From the NCBI RefSeq assembly GCF_000003605.2, contig NW_003122911.1, forward strand, positions 311,550 through 337,563: a DNA stretch of 26,014 nucleotides, read 5' to 3'. The position numbers were made by a program, and so were the translations under genes. Below the pieces are notes generated by a model, which had not been told where the DNA came from, did not search any database, and saw only the letters and a list, made by a program, of their open reading frames with translations. The stretch is from Saccoglossus kowalevskii. Its lineage: Eukaryota > Hemichordata > Enteropneusta > Harrimaniidae. Shown one piece after another: positions 1-10,227 of the stretch; the stretch's first letter is position 1; each line of letters opens with the position of its first letter.

Positions 1-338
1 TTTCATTGCTACATTTCTAGACCGGTCAGGAATCGTTGTATTATTGCATGAAATTCAACGTATCTGACAATTTTCAGAAAATGTTCCATATTTGGAAATC
101 ACAGTTTTGTCAAAGGGAAGTTTATGAATCTAACTGTTTAAAATGAAAACAGACCCGCACATCATTAACAAATTGTAGCTTGACTGCTTTTAACAACAAC
201 CAAAAAGAAGAAAAATTATGAAATGGTTGTTTAAACTTGTTCAAATCCAATTGGTATTTTAGCTACTAGCAATGTTGAGTGTCATACCGTATTTGGATAA
301 ACATCCATCCGGATTTCTTTCTCTCATTTTATTTGTAG
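1..338 (+). other. COQ5: COQ5 upstream intron, 3' part
   Basis: This is AT-rich non-coding sequence at the left edge. It ends in a good splice acceptor, a pyrimidine-rich run at about 315-334 followed by TTTGTAG at 332-338, directly before a recognisable COQ5 exon. I see no coding exon or repeat in it. Earlier COQ5 exons, including the mitochondrial targeting sequence and the SAM-binding motifs, must lie to the left of the window. Confidence 0.75.
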
Positions 339-450
339 TTTGTATGATGCTTATTCACTGCAAGTCATTCCACCTTTGGGAGAGATTTTTGCTGCCGATT
401 GGAAATCATACAAGTATTTAGTAGAAAGTATAAGAACATTTTACAATCAG
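339..450 (+). CDS. COQ5: COQ5 2-polyprenyl-6-methoxy-1,4-benzoquinone methyltransferase, penultimate coding exon (partial gene)
   Basis: COQ5 is the mitochondrial matrix methyltransferase of the UbiE/COQ5 class I SAM-dependent family; it carries out the C-methylation step of coenzyme Q synthesis as part of the CoQ synthome. The exon is 112 nt: one base completes a split codon, then 37 codons follow. It reads [20 protein letters not shown], then [12 protein letters not shown] and TFYNQ. The family pattern YDxYSxQVIPxLGE...DWKSYxYLVESIR is clear. It is flanked by TTTGTAG (acceptor) and CAG|GTGAGT (donor at 451), and the reading frame continues exactly into the exon at 10126. Only about 70 C-terminal residues of a protein of about 327 residues (human length) are in the window. 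I recognise it from memory of the family, not from a search. Confidence 0.93.
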
Positions 451-813
451 GTGAGTCAAGATCTTACATATGTCACTGTCAGTGTGAAATGTACATTTAG
501 AGTTTTTTAAAACAAACAATGTGTTTTTTATGTCCCAAAAGACCAATTTTAAATATGACGTAAAGTGACGAGCATAGCAATTTTAATATTATCAATGATA
601 CTACATTTTTTCATTTAGTCAAGCCAAAGTGTTCATTGATTTACCAGTAGTGAGCAAATTTTCTGACTTGCTGCTTTAATACTGTAAAAAAATGTATCTA
701 CCTGAACTAATTTTTGAATCATGACCCTAAGTTGTATGTGTTTTGATCAATTTTCAATTTAAGAAGATCAATGGTTTAGGATTTAATATATCCTTGGAAG
801 GAAAAGATGTATA

Positions 814-954
814 ATAATAAGGTTATTATGAGAAAACCTCAAAGTATGCACTCAGACAGTGTGCCTCGCATCAACTTCCGTTGCGCGTTGGTCAATACTC
901 CAGCTGTACTGTCTTTGTGCATACTTTGAGGTATTCTCGTAATAACCTTATAAT
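814..954. mobile_element. Foldback/MITE-like element with about 46-bp terminal inverted repeats
   Basis: The left arm (814-859) and the reverse complement of the right arm (909-954) match over about 46 bp with roughly five differences. Shared words are AAGGTTATTA and ACCTCAAAGTATGCAC. The 49-bp centre (860-908) is GC-richer than its surroundings and contains TTGCGCGTTGG. The size of about 141 bp, the long TIRs and the lack of coding sequence fit a non-autonomous DNA transposon. I could not fix the target duplication because the flanks are (TAATA)-like. A pentanucleotide microsatellite starts 5 bp after the right arm. Confidence 0.75.
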
Positions 955-958
955 GAAG

Positions 959-1037
959 TATAATATAATATAATATAATATAATATAATATAATATAATA
1001 TAATATAATATAATATAATATAATATAATATAATATA
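959..1037. repeat. Pentanucleotide microsatellite (TATAA)n
   Basis: This is a near-perfect run of the 5-bp unit TATAA, about 16 units, with no visible interruption. It lies directly beside the inverted-repeat element at 814-954, whose right end (CCTTATAATGAAG) is itself TATAAT-rich. The purity suggests recent or ongoing length change. Confidence 0.95.
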
Positions 1038-2270
1038 GGTTAAAGAATTGATGATGTCTGATATCATGAACTACAAATCACTATAAAAATTACATGTAAT
1101 AGGTATAATCTTGATTAGGTACCATGGATATTGAACACAATTGTAGGACTATATCTGACACTTTATGCTCATTAAACTATCTGTAACTTCATGGAATGTC
1201 AATTTTCCTGGTGTCACTTTCCGCATTCAGATGAGATGATGTTGCCATGCAATGCCATTTTGGTTTGAATGAGAATGAATGAGTATATGTACTGTCTATG
1301 CATTCCATTTTTTTTCATTGATTGAGCCAATGCTACCAAAGATCAAAGAAACTGAGTTAATAGCAGTGATCTCTCCACATTGGCCCGTCAAGGTTTGGTT
1401 CTACTGCTTAAGCTTTTAGAATAGTCTGATTAAAATGGGATGGAAATAGTATTGCAACTTTTGTCGGTTTTACTCCAATCAAAAATCTCATTAGTGAGAT
1501 GGTTAAAATAAATTACTCAACCAATCCGATAATGTTATAATTCCAGAATGTATTGGCACTATAATGTATATACAAGATTTCCAGGGAAGTTCAATATGTT
1601 CAGATTTGAACAAGATCATCCATAGGAGCTGGTCAGATCTATGTCCGGCTTTCACAATAAAAAAATGACAAAACCATATATTTAAAAAAGAAAAGTCAAA
1701 AATTATTATAAAAAGCCCAAAATATAGATTTATTTTGTTGAGATTTCTCTTGGTACTGCTATTCGTAATTTAGTGATTTGGCAACATAAAAAGAATTTTT
1801 GACCAAGTTTTCCTGAAATTGTGTAGATTTTGTATTTAATAGTGTAATAAATAAATAATAGAAAATTCCTTGAGAGTGTCAAAACCTGTCTGGCCTTTCT
1901 GTTACCTTTATGTGTGAGTCCATTCAATTGTGGTAGTGGTACCTTCATATGAAGTGGTTTAAAAGACATGACTGGCTTCAGTCACTGAGCTTACAGCCAA
2001 ATTTATAATATGTTGACATGGCAGTATTGCAATGTTATGTCAGACATGTCTGCACTAAGAGACTGAATAATTTATGACCTCTGTTGAGTTGATTTATTCA
2101 GAAGTAATTGATAATCCACCTGATCCCTCCTTCACTGTGTGAATCTGTACTTTACAACATATGCCATAGAGTGGGCCATCTCAATTACTTAGGTACATTG
2201 TATATGTTGTTTATCTCCTATGATATATAAACTTTAATATCTTTTACTGTATCTAGTGACAACCATATTT

Positions 2271-2473
2271 TACTGTAGAATACTTTATTTTTGCTTGGAA
2301 TTAATTTCCGCTGAAGGAATGATTCAGTGAAAATAAAATCCAGCGAATATACCTTTTTTCCTATATTTTACAGTCAACTTGTCAAAAATCAGTGAAAATA
2401 AATTCCATACAAAACACCTAAAAAGTCTTTTCAGCAAAAATTAATTTGAGCTAAAATAAAGTAGTTTACAGTA
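2271..2473. mobile_element. TACTGTA-family MITE, copy A
   Basis: This 203-bp element is bounded by TACTGTAGAATAC at the left and TTTACAGTA at the right, so it has terminal inverted repeats ending in TA. Arms such as ACTTTATTTTTGCTTGGAAT and its counterpart near the right end are imperfect complements. Inside are GATTCAGTGAAAATAAAATC and AGTGAAAATAAATTCC. There is no coding capacity. The TA edges suggest a Tc1/mariner-like origin (inference). Similar copies are at 4599, 7089, 7270, 14376, 24073 and 24629. Confidence 0.85.
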
Positions 2474-3098
2474 TTCAGGTCATGAATTATTTTGATCAGG
2501 CTTTTCTATTTTATTATTTACATGGTAGGTAAGGGAAGATCGATGTCAGATGAAAAACTTATTTGCTTCAGTTTGGGGGGGGGGGGGATAGACCTCAAAA
2601 AGTTTCCATCCTACAAAAATTATTTTATTTTTAAATGAAGTCAAATAAATCCAAGACGAGAAAATGGTTTGGTCCGAGTGTAAATATGTGCGGCAAATGA
2701 GGTCAATTTCAGGGCATGGACCTAGAGCATGAACAGAACCCAGAAAACTATTTTGCGCATGCTCATATTCCCCTTCATTATTTCCTCTTGAATGGCTGAA
2801 GGTTTGATGGCTGGGTTTTTTGGGCGAGAGTTGTACTACCTACCCTTGTAAAATAAATGTACTTCTTAAAAAAGGTACAAAATAAAGCATGTTTTTTTTT
2901 GTTATTGGTTCATTTGTAAAGTCTTTTTACACCCACCCGACAACCAACTGCTATGCCATACTACTGTCCGATTATCAATTTGTATTTAATGGTGAATGTA
3001 GTCTGACGCCATAATCAATATTTATCAATTAAGTTCTAGTGGCTAAAGGAGTTAAGTTTGTTATCCTACATTGAACTTTTGATGTTGTCCCTAATAAT

Positions 3099-3170
3099 TC
3101 TGTCTGTCTGTCTGTAAAATCCTCAAAAACCTCTGAGCAGATTTAGATCAAATTTACCAGTATATACCAG
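3099..3170. repeat. Relic of a dispersed repeat (CTGT run plus AT-rich motif)
   Basis: A short run of CTGT units (3100-3115) leads into CTCAAAAACCTCTGAGCAGA and TTTAGATCAAATTTACC. Degenerate versions of the second motif recur at about 3991-4040 and 4141-4190. In my recollection, similar CTGTCTGT...GATTTNNANCAAATTT arrangements are common in dispersed repeats of marine invertebrates. The boundaries and class are unknown. Confidence 0.35.
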
Positions 3171-3709
3171 ATTCTGTCATAAATTGGCCCATACAAAAAA
3201 TTCGATTTCATGGCTGGTGGGTCCTTATTTTTTTGGGACTTCCATTTTCATTGAAAAATCAACATATGTTGACTTTCAATGCCGGTTGTTGGACACAAAA
3301 CAAAAGAAACTATTGCAGAAGCTAATCTAAATTTTTTTTGTTTTGCTAAAATAAAAAGTAAATGACATAAAATTTCATCACAATGTCACCCAGTGTCATC
3401 TTTCTCTCAAAACCTGGTATACCAAATACAATTATTTTTTTAAATTTTATTAGTCACAACAGTCTATGGACGATGCCAACCATAGCTCATTCAAATATGT
3501 TAATGTTATTGAACGCAACGCAGAAAAGATTTGCCGATGTTGTAGTACGATTTTTTGGCTTGGATTTTGATTAGAAAACGGCATAATTTGTTTTTAAAAT
3601 ATAAACTGAGCATTTAAAAAATAATCTAACATTGTTTACAGTGATAACAGCTCATTTTCGAAACGAAGATACCCATTCACACTAGTCACAATAAAATAAT
3701 ACTCTTGAA

Positions 3710-3725
3710 TAGGCATCAATGCCTA
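3710..3725. repeat. Short perfect hairpin TAGGCAT-CA-ATGCCTA
   Basis: Seven-base arms (3710-3716 and 3719-3725) are perfectly complementary around a 2-base loop. TTAGGCATCA recurs about 30 bp downstream. No function is apparent. Confidence 0.5.
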
Positions 3726-3920
3726 CGGTAAAACTTAAATTAGACCCTCGCTTAGGCATCAAGAAAGATTAAAATAACACCTTAAAAAACTGCCGAAAAA
3801 TCGCTGATTTCTTAGTTCCATTTTATTTTTTCAAAAAACCCAAACTGTCATTTAACGACTCAGGGCGAATTTACGGCAGAATACGGTTCATTTTTTAGAG
3901 TAAAATGCAGACATGATTAG

Positions 3921-4200
3921 TTTTTGAGCCATATTCGTACATATTAAGTAGCGAATTTGCATATTAATTTTCTCATTTCAGCTTGTGTAAGCAAAATCTC
4001 AAAAAATTCTGAACAAATTTTGATCCAATTCGGTACATAGATACTTTGTGGTAAGGTGCAGACAGTATTTTAGAGACATGTCCGCACATATTAAGTACTA
4101 GGTTATTTGCATATAAATTTTTTCATTTCAGTGTAATTATAAAACCACATTATCGATTTCAACCAAATTTACTACATAGCTAGGTTTGGTGCATTATAGA
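3921..4200. repeat. Imperfect tandem duplication, period about 147 bp
   Basis: Two neighbouring blocks share, in the same order, ACATATTAAGTA (3939 and 4086), a TTTGCATAT word, TTTTCTCATTTCAG or TTTTTTCATTTCAG, and a diverged motif like GATTTCAACCAAATTTACTAC ending in ACATAG. The offset of the best-matching word is 147 bp. The halves have diverged considerably, so this is an old duplication or two insertions of one repeat. Confidence 0.6.
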
Positions 4201-4598
4201 CTTCTTTAGAAGTGAATAATTAAGATCTAATTGAATATTCAATAGGTTTTCTATCAGAAAATGCATATACATGTACATGTTTTAACATTTGCTGTCAATG
4301 GCCTTACCTTTGACCTCTGATGCCATTGCACCTTCACTGATATTAATATATACTGTATTCATAGAGAAGCACTGAAGAGTTTAACTGTGATTTTAGTTTG
4401 TGTCGTGTTAGCTACATTAATAGTGAATTAAACTGGCAAAGTCAATGTCAGTCAGTACACAGAGGCACATGTGCACCAGAAATGAATCTTTTGATGGCAT
4501 TTTAGCTAATCTGATAAATTTAATTTAATCAGTTCACAGTTGAGTTTCAGTAAGTTAATATGGTTGCTACTATTCATCTTGCTCTCTGAAATGAATAC

Positions 4599-4811
4599 TA
4601 CTGTAAAATACTTTATTTTAGCTGAAATAAATTTTCACTGAAAAGACTTTTTTGGTGTTTTGTATGGAATTTATTTTCACTGATTTTTGGCAAGTTGAAT
4701 CTAAAATTATAGGAAAAAAGGTACATTTGCTGGATTTTATTTTCACTGAATCATTCCTTCAGCGAAAATAGCAAAAATTAATTCCAAGCGAAAATAAAGT
4801 ATTTTACGGTA
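4599..4811. mobile_element. TACTGTA-family MITE, copy B (opposite orientation to A)
   Basis: This 213-bp element begins TACTGTAAAATACTTTATTT and ends AAAGTATTTTACGGTA, with imperfectly complementary ends. Its interior (TTTTGTATGGAATTTATTTT, then GGATTTTATTTTCACTGAAT) is the reverse complement of the interior of copy A. It is non-coding and sits inside the COQ5 last intron. Confidence 0.85.
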
Positions 4812-5004
4812 AATAGAATATTCAAAATAGTGTAAATATTTTAGGCCATGGATAATTACAACATGCGCATAGCAAACATTATGTTCGCCAGCCAAGGTGC
4901 ATTTATTTGGTTTTCACCTCACCATCATACCTTGGCAGAAATAGCACTATAAATTAGTATTCACTGTTGATGAAGTCAAACACAGCGGTGCATGCTTTGG
5001 CGTG

Positions 5005-5076
5005 TTTCCATGGTAATTAAAACACAAAGTCGTGTGATGTGATGCATTTCCATGGTAATTGGAATACAAAGTCGCA
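5005..5076. repeat. 42-bp tandem duplication around CCATGG
   Basis: TTTCCATGGTAATT at 5005 recurs at 5047, each followed after a few bases by ACAAAGTCG, so two units have an offset of exactly 42 bp. Each unit contains TTTCCATGGTAAT, which partly resembles the RFX X-box pattern. No other function is visible. Confidence 0.65.
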
Positions 5077-7088
5077 TGGGTTTTTTGTCGGTTAAATTTT
5101 AAATCCATTGCGAGTTGGTGTTTTTTAAATCCAGCTCCTTGTCATGCTCAATTAAATTCTATGTAACTGAGGTCAAAATACAGCTTTTTCTAACAAGATT
5201 ATACATGGTTTGGTAGGGACGACCATGCTTCAGTGAAACTGTGTGAATTGGATGATATGCAAACATAATTTCGTTGTTTGTTGTTGTTGTTTTTTTTTGG
5301 GGGGGGGAGTCCTTCAATTACTGTGTGCAAAAATGTTACTTCTAGTATGCTACTTCTTTTCACTACAGTTGTCTATTGTTGTCAATTTCCACAAAGTACG
5401 TCATTAATTATATGATTGTTTTTTTCAAAACTGCAGAATCAAATTTTTGAATGAAAACTATTTGCGATGTCAGAATCTCTTCAATCAAAATTTATCAATA
5501 ATGATAGAGATTAATTATTAGCAATTGTCCAAAAAAAAAAAACATCTACACAATAAAACGAGGGGAGTTTTTGGAAAATGTTGCCAATAGCTTTGTTTTC
5601 AAAGGATGCCACCTTAAACACTACCTTGTTGTCAGTTATTACCAACTGGAAAAATAATGACCATTCTTGAAGACACTTGATTCAGACAAACAGAAAAAAT
5701 TAACGCTGATAATACAGTCATTGTCATGTACATGTATGGTGTTGACATTGATCTACACTCAAAGCCGTAATAATGTGACTGATTTTTGAAATGTTTGACT
5801 TTTACTGTTCTATGTTCCACATTATGCAATAGAATCACAGTGGGTTCGTAGATTTGATGATATCTCCAAATATGGGAAATATTATGACAATCATCATCAA
5901 ATGATGTGAATTGTGTCAGTCAGGTGACCATGCATTGACCTCAAGCACTGATTGGTGATCATCTGATACTTATGATGACCAATGAGAAAGTGCCATTTCA
6001 TCGGCAGTCAACGTACGATATTATAATGAAAAACAGCATTTGTAAGGATTATGTTGATTTATAAATAAAAAAAATGATGTAACAATAGAACGTTGTCTGT
6101 CATGAAACAGGTAAAAATGCTATTGAAATTTATAATCGTGTTATTTCATTGTAACATTTGTGTCATCTCAAACTAGTTTACTGTGTGAATGCAGGCAAAT
6201 ATTCAACAACCATACGATATAGATCTGTCAGTTTTTTTATTTATTTATACCTTTTTGTTTAAATTAAACAATTTACATGGGTAAATAATAACATGACTAA
6301 TGTTTTGTGGCATTATTCGTATCTCATGATATTTATTAAATTTGTGCATTATAAGCATCAGGAATATAAAATATTGACATTGTAATAATCGCTTTTTGAA
6401 ATGAATATTTCATGATCATTGCATCGTAAGAAATCAATATTCATGTTATCATGTTTTGAATGCACTATTTATGTGAATCATATTTTCCTGTAGTGTTGTT
6501 TAGAAGAGATAAATTTGAAACTCATACCATGACATGCATATTCAATAAAATATTTTTAAGGGTTTAAATAGAAGATGATAAAATGTTTGACATCTCTCAT
6601 ATCGTTGTCTGCACACTATTAGGGAGCCGTGTGATGTTGTCATAATGTCTGTCTGCGTGTTACACACGAATTAATAATCATGTTCCAGAGAAAAAAAAAA
6701 ATTGAAAACTTTTACATTCCATGAAAATACAACATTTTATTTATACAACAAATTTAATTAGGACAAAAAAGAGCCAATTTTAGTAAATCACACGTGCATT
6801 GTACTGAAAGAAAATTTCATATTTTTAAGAGTTTTTATTTCTTCAAATGTTTGCATATCATTTGTAATAAAAAAATTACTGATGATATTCCTTAAAAATA
6901 ACTGACTGTGTCATAAAGAACCTCAGTGGAATGCTCCCTGCTGCAAAATCCCCCCCCCTGTCTCTCATGCAATAGAAGTGGTTTAAGTACTAGTAAAATC
7001 TCATTCTCACCTTTTTAATGAGCTGTCAACAGTACCACATTAATCGAGACAAAACTCTTGTTGCTTGTCAATTTATTATGATCTGACA

Positions 7089-7245
7089 TACTGAATTTTA
7101 GCCGGATTTAATTTTCGCTGAAAAAACATTATGGCTGTAGAATGTTGAATGAAAAAACAAGGGGGAAAATATTTTTTCACTGATGTATCCCTTCAGCGAA
7201 TATAGCAAAACTATGTTCCAAGTGAAAATAAAGTGCTTTACAGTA
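7089..7245. mobile_element. TACTGTA-family MITE, copy C (diverged, shortened)
   Basis: It begins TACTGAATTTTAGC and ends GTGCTTTACAGTA. Family words TTTAATTTTCGCTGAA, CCCTTCAGCGAA and GTGAAAATAAAG are present in the same orientation as copy B. It has lost the left ATACTTTATTT block and is about 157 bp. It lies only 24 bp from copy D. Confidence 0.75.
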
Positions 7246-7269
7246 ATTTGATGAATTGATTGCCATAGT

Positions 7270-7360
7270 TACTGTGAAACACTTTATTTTCGCTTGGAAT
7301 TTATTTTCATTATTTTCGCCAGAGAGATGATTCAGTGAAAATAAAATCCAGTGAATATAC
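7270..7360. mobile_element. TACTGTA-family MITE, copy D (left half only)
   Basis: It begins TACTGTGAAACACTTTATTT and follows the copy A pattern through GATTCAGTGAAAATAAAATC and CAGTGAATATACC. It then stops, and the 32-bp minisatellite starts with no gap. The right half and right TIR are absent. The junction is discussed under findings. Confidence 0.8.
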
Positions 7361-7926
7361 CTGAACCTAGATCAAATATTACAGACAGGTCCTGAACCTG
7401 AAATCAAATATTACAAACAGGTCCTGAACCTAAAATCAAATATTACAGACAGGTCCTGAACCTAAGATCAAATATTACAGACAAGTCCTGAACCTAAAAT
7501 CAAATATTACAAACAGGTCCTGAACCTAAAATCAAATATTACAAACAGGTCCTGAACCTTAAATCAAATATTACAAACAGGTCCTGAACCTTAAATCAAA
7601 TATTACAAACAGGTCCTGAACCTAAAATCAAATCTTACAAACAGGTCCTGAACCTAAAATCAAATATTACAGACAAGTCCTGAACCTTAAATCAAATATT
7701 ACAAACAGGTCCTGAACCTAAAATCAAATATTACAAACAGGTCCTGAACCTAAAATCAAATATTACAAACAGGTCCTGAACCTAAAATCAAATATTACAA
7801 ACAGGTCCTGAACCTGAAATCAAATATTACACAGGTCCTGAACCTAAAATCAAATCTTACAAACAGGTCCCGAACCTAAAATCAAATCTTACAAACAGGT
7901 CGTGAACCTAAAATCAAATATTACAA
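7361..7926. repeat. 32-bp minisatellite, about 18 copies
   Basis: The tandem unit is 32 bp and contains CTGAACCTAAAATCAAAT then ATTACAAACAGGTC. Copies differ at a few recurring sites: AAACAG or AGACAG, ACAGG or ACAAG, CCTAAA or CCTTAA, and AAATATT or AAATCTT. One copy near 7820-7850 is shortened by a few bases. The last copy breaks off at TTACAATCACAG. The array is intronic and follows MITE copy D directly. Confidence 0.95.
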
Positions 7927-7940
7927 TCACAGCCAGCAGG

Positions 7941-7988
7941 CATGTGTGTCTGGGGCGTAGAAACAACACACACGCCCCCATACATGAA
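7941..7988. repeat. GC-rich hairpin just after the minisatellite
   Basis: GGGGCGT (7952-7958) pairs with ACGCCCC (7972-7978) around a 13-base loop, with partial outer pairing between CATGTGTG and CATACATG. It is unusually GC-rich for this intron and lies 15 bp past the end of the array. Confidence 0.6.
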
Positions 7989-10125
7989 CATGCACTAGCT
8001 GACTGATTACAATGAAGCTGTCTATAAACAATACAAACAAGGCCTCTAATACCTGGTAAATTCTACAAAAGTTTTGTGGAAGACCTCTAATTTTTTCAGA
8101 TCCAGGTCAGATTGAATTATTTACATGCTAAATAGTTCATGATCTGTCATGCACATGATTTGGTTGTTTTTGGTTTGTGATCAGCTGGAATTTTCTCAAG
8201 CTGGTGTACAAATTTACATTGTTGAGACCACACACAAATATTGTTGATTGTTTGTGAATAATGCTTAACAAATATTATTGATTAAATTCAGTAAAATTTG
8301 AACACAGTCACCTGTGGGAAATTAATTATATTGGTCTTGTGTCAATAGCAGACATAATCACATGCTTGGAACTGTCCTAAATGAGACTGCATTCTGGATT
8401 ACATACACACACCTAATGTTTATATTGCTTGTATATCCGAGCTAACATGTGTCATCTGGTGTAACATAAAGTCACCTTTCTCATTATAATAAAAAAAAAA
8501 TTCCATATAAATCAAGATGTGTAGCCAGTGGGAAATTATTTGGCCCAAAATGTTTTAAAAAAATTATAGAAAAATACATAAAAAAAATGCAAAAATTTTG
8601 GTAGGAAAAAAATGACTGCATTCATAAGGGTAAGGGGACGTCTCTAAAATGATTCTGTTCAGACCACTACCGCCGTCCATGACTGAAATAAATGATTTAG
8701 CATATCTATTTACCATATATGGTGGTCATTTATTTTACTTTTAGTGTTGTCACTTTTAATAATAAACAAACAATCTATTAGATGATTTGTAATAATATGT
8801 GTGTAATTACACTTTAATAAATATTATATAATACCACTAACAGAATTAGTGATTTTTATGATGTCATAGCTTTACATTATCACAGATAATGTAAACCTCT
8901 ATTCACAAATTCATTTAAAAAAAATACTAATATTACTAGACTTATTTTCATCTTTTACTTATGGTTTACAGGTGCAATAATGATAATAATAATTTAGAAC
9001 CACCAGTGTGCCCTCTAAGCTTATATGACACACCACTGTCTGACACGCAAAGATTTGCTGTGACACAACTCGTTATGCTAATTTACTGGCACGTCATTGA
9101 TGTAACAAAAAAATCATACGTTGACATTATAATAGTAATTTTGAAAAAACATCTTACCGATACTATATTTATGGGATTCATAATTTTGTAAAATGAAATT
9201 CACATTTTATAAACAAAATAAATGTAAATACAAAGGAAATTTTTTTGTGTGTGCCTAAAATCACTTATAGAGTCGATACAATTTAACATTTTTTCTGAAG
9301 ACCAACCTCTCCAGCAGTCACTAAGCAGACTCTATGGGTACTTGAATTTGAATTCATATTTTAGATATATTACATAGAATGTATGAATATGCAAATAACC
9401 TGAAATGCTGTTATTGCTGCAAATCATCACAGAAAGTTGTAAAGTTACACAACATGGATGATGTGCATATCATGCAGAAGCAAATAGCATTACAGCAATT
9501 CTGACAATTGATGACTTGCAACTTTGCAAAACACATTTTTGTCCAATCTCTGCTTGATGACACCATTCCATAGACATGCGTACAGTTTAGATCTTCCAAT
9601 TATCATACTAGACAAAGGTAGAGTGCAGTTTTTCAAAATGTTGTGTGTTTGTTAGAATACACGAACATATTATTTTGATTTAACATTCTTGAATTACATT
9701 CAATCACTTCAAGAAATGAAGAGTAGTTATTGAATATGTACACTAGATAGCAAATCATCATGTTGACAATCACCAAGAAATATTGAATCCCACACAGCAC
9801 ACTATCAGTCAAGTAACGCATTCAGTCTAAAACAAATATGGCAAGTGTTTCGCAAAGTTGCGTGCCATCTTGCAGACTGACTGTCCAAATAATTCTCAGA
9901 ACTGCCCTAACAGATATCATGAGTAACTGGTACATAAATTCCACAAAAACTATATCAAACTACTGGTAATATCTTTAATATTCTGCTTTTGAAGATTACC
10001 CTGGTCTGACACAAATTGTTAGTTACGGCAACCTATCAATCTTTTCACTATGTTCAGCTAAAACAGTAACTGTAAATACCCCATAATTGAAACATACACT
10101 AATATGATTTTTGTTACATTGATAG

Positions 10126-10227
10126 GAGCAGTTCAGTACACTAATGGAAGAAACTGGATTTAGAAAAGTACATCATGAAGATATAAATATGGGTATTGTG
10201 GCTATATATTCTGGATTCAAACTATGA
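10126..10227 (+). CDS. COQ5: COQ5 terminal coding exon
   Basis: This exon has 33 codons plus TGA and continues the frame of 339-450. It reads EQFSTLMEETGFRKVHHED, then INMGIVAIYSGFKL, then stop. The C-terminal UbiE/COQ5 signature, an aliphatic-GF-V run followed by GIVAIxSGFKL, ends exactly as in animal COQ5 proteins; human has H where this has Y. In this enzyme family the segment closes the methyltransferase fold. The exon follows an AG acceptor at 10124-10125 with only a modest pyrimidine tract. The two exons supply 70 complete codons of the C-terminus. Confidence 0.94.
   Translation, partial: EQFSTLMEETGFRKVHHEDINMGIVAIYSGFKL

Larger units (their letters stand above)
451..10125 (+). other. 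COQ5: COQ5 last intron (9.7 kb, repeat-laden)
   Basis: This GT-AG intron joins two COQ5 exons in phase 0: donor GTGAGT at 451, acceptor TTGTTACATTGATAG ending at 10125. Most of its named content is repetitive: an inverted-repeat element at 814-954, a pentanucleotide array at 959-1037, four copies of a TACTGTA-ended MITE family, a 147-bp imperfect duplication near 3921-4200, and a 32-bp minisatellite at 7361-7926. Homopolymer tracts include G at about 2575-2587, T then G at about 5291-5307, and C near 6951-6958. In the remaining stretches (1040-2270, 2475-3095, 4200-4598, 5080-7088 and 7990-10125) I see AT-rich DNA with no supported gene; ORFs there are short and look random. Confidence 0.85.

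Noticed and set aside
1049-1072. Box C/D snoRNA-like TGATGATGTCTGA in the COQ5 intron
   Set aside because: The C and D boxes almost touch, leaving no guide segment or terminal stem.
7361-7926. CRISPR-like array of regular repeats
   Set aside because: The units are contiguous with no unique spacers, and the setting is a eukaryotic intron. It is a minisatellite.
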